A DNA stretch of 64,000 bases from Sphingomonas sp. So64.6b. GTDB lineage: Bacteria; Pseudomonadota; Alphaproteobacteria; Sphingomonadales; Sphingomonadaceae. The translations under genes were made by a program, and so were the position numbers. Below the pieces are notes generated by a model, which was not told the DNA's origin, made no database searches, and saw only the letters and a program-made list of their open reading frames with translations. Position 1 is the first letter of the stretch. Each line of letters opens with the position of its first letter. The stretch spans positions 3,906,001 through 3,970,000 of the forward strand of contig NZ_CP048817.1 in assembly GCF_014171475.1 (NCBI RefSeq), written 5' to 3'. Positions 63,080 to 64,000 of this stretch are shown here, piece after piece.

Positions 63080-64000
63080 TTAGCGCCCGCCCGGTCGGAC
63101 CGACATCAGCGACGCGACGCGCGCCTTGAACGCCTTGAGCGTTGCGCCCGAGAGCTGCGCCATGGTGGTGAACGAGACCGAGCGCGGGTTGATCGCGACG
63201 CCGTTCTTCCACAATTCATAATGGAGATGCGGTCCGGTCGACATGCCGGTTGAGCCGACATAACCGATCACCTGGCCGCGCGCGACGCGGGTGCCGGGGC
63301 GCACCGCGATGCGGCTCATATGACCATAGCCGGTGGCCATGCCGCCGCCATGGATCAGCTTGACGAAATTGCCATAACCGCCGTTGCGCCCGGCCAGCGC
63401 GACCACGCCGTCCATCGCGGCATAGATTGGCGAACCATAAGCCGCGGCGATATCGAGCCCCTTGTGCATCCGCGCGGTGTGCAGGATCGGGTGAATACGA
63501 ATGCCGAAGTTCGAGGTCAGGCGGCCGGCGACGGGCATGCCCATCGCGCCGCGGCGTTCGCCGACGCCATTCGCCTCGAACCATTGCTCGCGGCCTTCGC
63601 TGCCCCATTTGACCAGCTGAACCTTCTTGCGGCCCTGATCGAGGCCGGCGAACATCAGGGAGCCGAGTTGCACCTCGCCGGTCGCGGCGCGGGCCTGTTC
63701 GATGATGATGTCGAACGTGTCGGCGGATCTGACGTCGCCGCCGATCGAGATGCGCGAGGCGATCGCCTTGATATAAGCCTCGACCGCCCTGGCCGGGGCG
63801 CCAGCGGCGCGCGCAGAGCGATAGAGGCTCGATCCAACCAGGCCCTGAATACGCATCGGGGTATGATCGATGGCGATCGGCTGGCGCGTCATGCTTAGCG
63901 CATTGCCGGTGCGACTGACCGAAAGCTTGAGATCGAACTTGGCGCGAAAGGCGAGTTGCTCGAGCGGCCGGGCCACCGTGCGATCGGGGCGGCGGCCCAG
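63080..64000 (-). CDS. M23 family metallopeptidase (N-terminal part beyond window)
   Basis: Peptidoglycan endopeptidase of the LytM/M23 group, C-terminal part of at least 306 residues; the frame runs off the window end. The M23 core is FGIRIHPILHTARMHKGLDIAAAYGSPI (zinc His and Asp), AAMDGVVALAGRNGGYGNFVKLIHGGG and the HxH motif GPHLHYELWKNG. The central part (SLMFAGLDQGRKKVQLVKW) resembles the OapA/LysM-linked domain of MepM-type hydrolases. It faces herA tail to tail. Confidence 0.9.
   Translation of the reverse strand: MGRRPDRTVARPLEQLAFRAKFDLKLSVSRTGNALSMTRQPIAIDHTPMRIQGLVGSSLYRSARAAGAPARAVEAYIKAIASRISIGGDVRSADTFDIIIEQARAATGEVQLGSLMFAGLDQGRKKVQLVKWGSEGREQWFEANGVGERRGAMGMPVAGRLTSNFGIRIHPILHTARMHKGLDIAAAYGSPIYAAMDGVVALAGRNGGYGNFVKLIHGGGMATGYGHMSRIAVRPGTRVARGQVIGYVGSTGMSTGPHLHYELWKNGVAINPRSVSFTTMAQLSGATLKAFKARVASLMSVRPGGR

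Noticed and set aside
62919..63212. A 97-codon minus-strand gene in the herA-peptidase gap
   Set aside because: It overlaps the peptidase 3' end, lacks a ribosome site and has no recognisable feature.

Overview
The window is a GC-rich, gene-dense chromosomal segment of an alphaproteobacterium, most likely a member of the Sphingomonadales (Sphingomonas-like). Supporting this are a class I lysyl-tRNA synthetase, COQ9, a CBP3-type ubiquinol-cytochrome c chaperone, an MJ0042/DUF3426 protein, crtZ, a TSUP/TIGR02186 pair, an HWE-type histidine kinase facing a lone receiver protein behind an EcfG-like promoter, and sucC separated from sucD. No phage, insertion sequence, CRISPR array or rRNA was found. 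One tRNA gene, tRNA-Leu(GAG), is present. Most genes form tight operons with 1 to 4 nt start/stop overlaps (ATGA, GTGA, TGATG).

Layout. 1-4.5 kb: a cardiolipin-synthase-like PLD protein, msrB, and a three-gene type III polyketide synthase / methyltransferase / FAD-oxidoreductase operon. 4.6-10 kb: tRNA-Leu, a MATE exporter, an MJ0042 membrane protein, then ftsE-ftsX-DUF218-plsC (envelope). 10-14.5 kb: tyrA-hisC, a paired REP-like element, then metX-GNAT-metW. 14.5-16.5 kb: receiver protein and HWE kinase facing each other. 16.5-21 kb: feoA-feoB-ssb behind a Fur-like box, then an EamA transporter with coq9. 21-24.6 kb: an ene-reductase, a cytochrome P450 with a perfect palindromic operator, and small genes. 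24.6-28.9 kb: a riboflavin cluster (ribD, ribE, HTH-ribBX, CYTH protein, ribH, GNAT). 29-33.8 kb: tonB, gltX, prs, TSUP permease, crtZ, a small lipoprotein. 33.9-37.5 kb: sucC, etfB, etfA, a PhyH-type dioxygenase. 37.9-45.4 kb: TonB-dependent receptor, parDE, HDAC-like amidohydrolase, nhaA, thpR, lysK. 45.4-51 kb: DinG/XPD-type helicase, SixA-like phosphatase, yceD, cytochrome bc1 chaperone, bamE, an RcnB-like protein. 51-59 kb: pbpC and a thioester-bearing bacterial alpha-2-macroglobulin. 59-64 kb: TSUP/TIGR02186 pair, HerA-like ATPase, and an M23 peptidase cut by the window edge.

Most noteworthy: (1) RibB is fused to an N-terminal XRE-like helix-turn-helix and to a RibA-like half lacking the zinc cysteines; an inverted repeat (ATCACAT/ATGTGAT) fills the spacer of its own apparent leaderless promoter, with a third half-site 31 bp away. 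This suggests an enzyme that is also its own transcriptional repressor. (2) The type III PKS operon has the same gene content as the Streptomyces SrsABC phenolic-lipid pathway. (3) The P450 gene has a TetR-type perfect palindrome over its -10 element but no adjacent regulator. (4) REP-like repeats touch the start regions of metX and pbpC and make those starts uncertain.
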